Positions 62,101 to 64,000 of a stretch of DNA of 64,000 nucleotides are shown here, piece after piece. The notes beneath the pieces are model-generated. The model saw nothing but the letters and a program-made list of their open reading frames with translations, did no database searches and was not told the origin of the DNA. Where the stretch lies: contig CM055105.1 of NCBI GenBank assembly GCA_029204225.1, positions 51,549,680 through 51,613,679 on the forward strand. The letters are read 5' to 3'. Origin of the DNA: Diphasiastrum complanatum. Lineage: Eukaryota > Streptophyta > Lycopodiopsida > Lycopodiales > Lycopodiaceae. A program made the translations under genes and the position numbers. Within the stretch, counting starts at the first letter, position 1. Each line of letters begins with the position of its first letter.

Positions 62101-64000
62101 AAGACATTATTTTGTGTATTCATCACATACAAGGAAGTTGTAGTGACTACAAAAATAATACTTCTATATACCTACGTACAACATGTAGTAAGGCATAACA
62201 CAATTAGGGTATATGATGTGGATAGAAAATTTAAAAGATGCAATTGGTTTTTATATTTTGAGCTTATACGTTTTTTTTTAGATATCATCTTTGGAGCAAG
62301 AATAGTTTCTAACAGAAAAATATTTTAACAATTTTGAAATTCTTTGCAATGCACATCATTTAGTGATGCATTTTAACCTAAATTGTTATGGAAGATTTAT
62401 AAGTAGAATTTTCTTTGTGACCGATGTTCGAGGATGGAAAAAGATCCACAATAAAATTATAATGTTAGTGAGTAAACGTTCTCTACTAACTATTGGATCT
62501 ACTTATTTTTTAGTAAATCTCTATTGATTATTATCATTTGAATACTAGATATATTTCTCAAACAAGTTTGACCTATCCATGTCATGCTATATTCTACAAT
62601 TGAACTTGGTGCTGGGATAGTCTACTCGACCAGTAATTAAATCCTTTCCAGTGCACATCATGTAGTGAGGCATTGTGACCTTAATTGACATGCAAGATCT
62701 ATAAGCCAATTTTTTTATGTGAATCATATTTGAGGATGTAAAAAATCCACAACACAAATTTACTATTAGTGAGCTTAAATATCCTACTAACTATTGGATC
62801 AACTTTTTGTTTTTATTAAACATTGTTGTTGATTATTCTCTTTGAGATGCTAGATATATTTTTCAAACAAGGTCGACCTACCCATGTCATGCTATATTTT
62901 GCAATTGAACTTGGTGTTGGGGTAGTCCACCTGATTCCATGTCTTATGTTATCATCAAGTTAACACATTGTAATTAAAAAATGACAAATCGTAACATTTT
63001 TCAAAGATGAGCAAGTGAGGCTTCTTTGTTTGAACAAACATTCTAGAAAGTCGAGTGAATTTAGTCTACTTTTTGGCTTAAATTCACCTACATTGTAAGT
63101 ATGACATTTCTGGCTTGGGTAGCCAATTTAACATAGTATTTTTTGTGTTCATCACATACAAGAAAGTTGTAATAACTACAATTATGCTATTTATATTCCT
63201 TTTCAGAGCATGTAGTAAGGCATAACATAATTAGGGTATACGATGTTGAAAAACAATCTATAACATGGAACATGTTTTTATATTTTGATGTTTTAATTTT
63301 TCATTTGATATCATTTTTGTGAGCAACGATAGTTTCTAACAAAAAATTTACTAACAATATTTAAATCCTTTGCAATGCACATCATTTAGAGAGGCAGTGT
63401 AATCTAAATTGTCATGCAAGATTTATATGTAAAATTGTCTTTGTAAACTATGTTCGAGGATGAAAAACAATCCAGACTACAATTTTTAATATTAGTGAGT
63501 AAAAATTCTCTAGTAACTACTGGATCTACTTATTTTTGAGAAAATTGCTATTTATTATTCTCTTTTGAATACTAGATATAGTTCTCAAACAAGCAAGACC
63601 TATCCATGTCATACTATATTTGCAATTGAACTTGGTACTGGGGTAGTCTACTCGATTCCATGTCTTATTACATCATCATCAAGTTAACACATTGTTATAA
63701 ATAAAAAAATAGCCTTTTTTATAACATACATATACATAAGCACAAATGATGTGTCCGTTGCTTTGTGAATTGAAAGACAAAGAATCAAGAGGCTACCTCA
63801 AGTACCAAGTTAAAAAATTCTATAGCTGAGTACATGAGCAATAAGCTTGTTTGTTAGAGAAACATCCTGGCAACTCGTTTGAATTGAATGTAATTTTGGC
63901 TTACTTGTCCTACATTGTAGTATGACATTTTTGGTTGGGTAGCAATTTTAAGACTTAATTTTGTGTATTTATCACATACAAGGAAGTTGTAGTGACTACA
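59180..64000. repeat. Satellite array, block 4 (higher-order alpha-beta-gamma)
   Basis: After a beta-like partial unit and a gamma tail come alpha (about 59703), beta (about 60577), gamma (about 61436, shortened), alpha (about 61911), beta (62630, partial), gamma (about 63006, partial) and alpha (about 63760 to the window end). Full units are about 860-870 bp. Alpha has GGATGGAAAAAGATCCACAA, beta has GGATGTACAAAATCCACAAC and gamma has GGATGAAAAACAATCC at the same place. No coding potential. Confidence 0.92.

Noticed and set aside
12689-64000. CRISPR-like array
   Set aside because: The repeats are long tandem satellite units without unique spacers, in plant DNA.

Overview
The window is plant nuclear DNA: AT-rich, with no bacterial gene spacing, no operons and no host gene that I can recognise. 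Almost everything in it is LTR retrotransposon (mostly Ty1/copia with a tRNA-iMet-type primer site, plus some Ty3/gypsy) nested into an old complex satellite array. This suggests a repeat-rich land plant with a large genome. A gymnosperm would fit, but the species cannot be read from the sequence.

Layout. 1-12688: an old minus-strand copia element (RE0) is split by two plus-strand insertions. RE1 (45-6475) is complete, with two LTRs that look identical, a TTTAG target-site duplication (TSD) and an unbroken 1317-aa Gag-Pol. RE2 (7058-11619, TSD AAAGA) is bounded by LTRs but encodes only Gag, protease and an in-frame relic of integrase in one open 722-aa frame. 12689-18016: satellite made of about 0.86-kb units of three types (here alpha, beta, gamma), interrupted by the deleted element RE4 (14661-16240, TSD AATAT). 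18017-28153: RE5, a minus-strand element without reverse transcriptase; RE6 (21714-27849, TSD TATCA) is inserted in its 5' LTR. RE6 is full length, and its frame is broken by only two nonsense codons. 28154-29696: satellite again, holding a probable solo LTR (28223-29054, TSD TATAT).

29697-33485 is a scrapyard of copia and gypsy fragments in both orientations, including a copia-gag/gypsy-integrase chimera. 33486-43612: RE10, interrupted by RE11 (35450-40898). 43613-49556: remains of Ty3/gypsy elements with a decayed, unrecognised long ORF (44740-46688) that ends in a coiled-coil-like segment, and a gypsy LTR with a canonical TATA box and a (GA)25 tract. 49557-56300: RE13, with RE12 (49722-54213, TSD ATATG) inserted in its 5' LTR. 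56300-59180: a minisatellite and two decayed copia/gypsy pol relics. 59180-64000: the satellite again, in the order alpha-beta-gamma.

How the parts relate. RE1 has everything needed for an autonomous cycle: promoter-bearing LTRs, primer site, Gag, protease, integrase, RT-RNase H and polypurine tract. RE2 and RE5 keep ends, primer site and Gag-PR but no polymerase, so if they ever moved after losing it, they depended on Pol supplied in trans. Insertion order follows from nesting: satellite, then RE0/RE5/RE10/RE13, then RE2/RE6/RE11/RE12, with RE1 probably youngest. Element names RE0-RE13 are local labels used only here.
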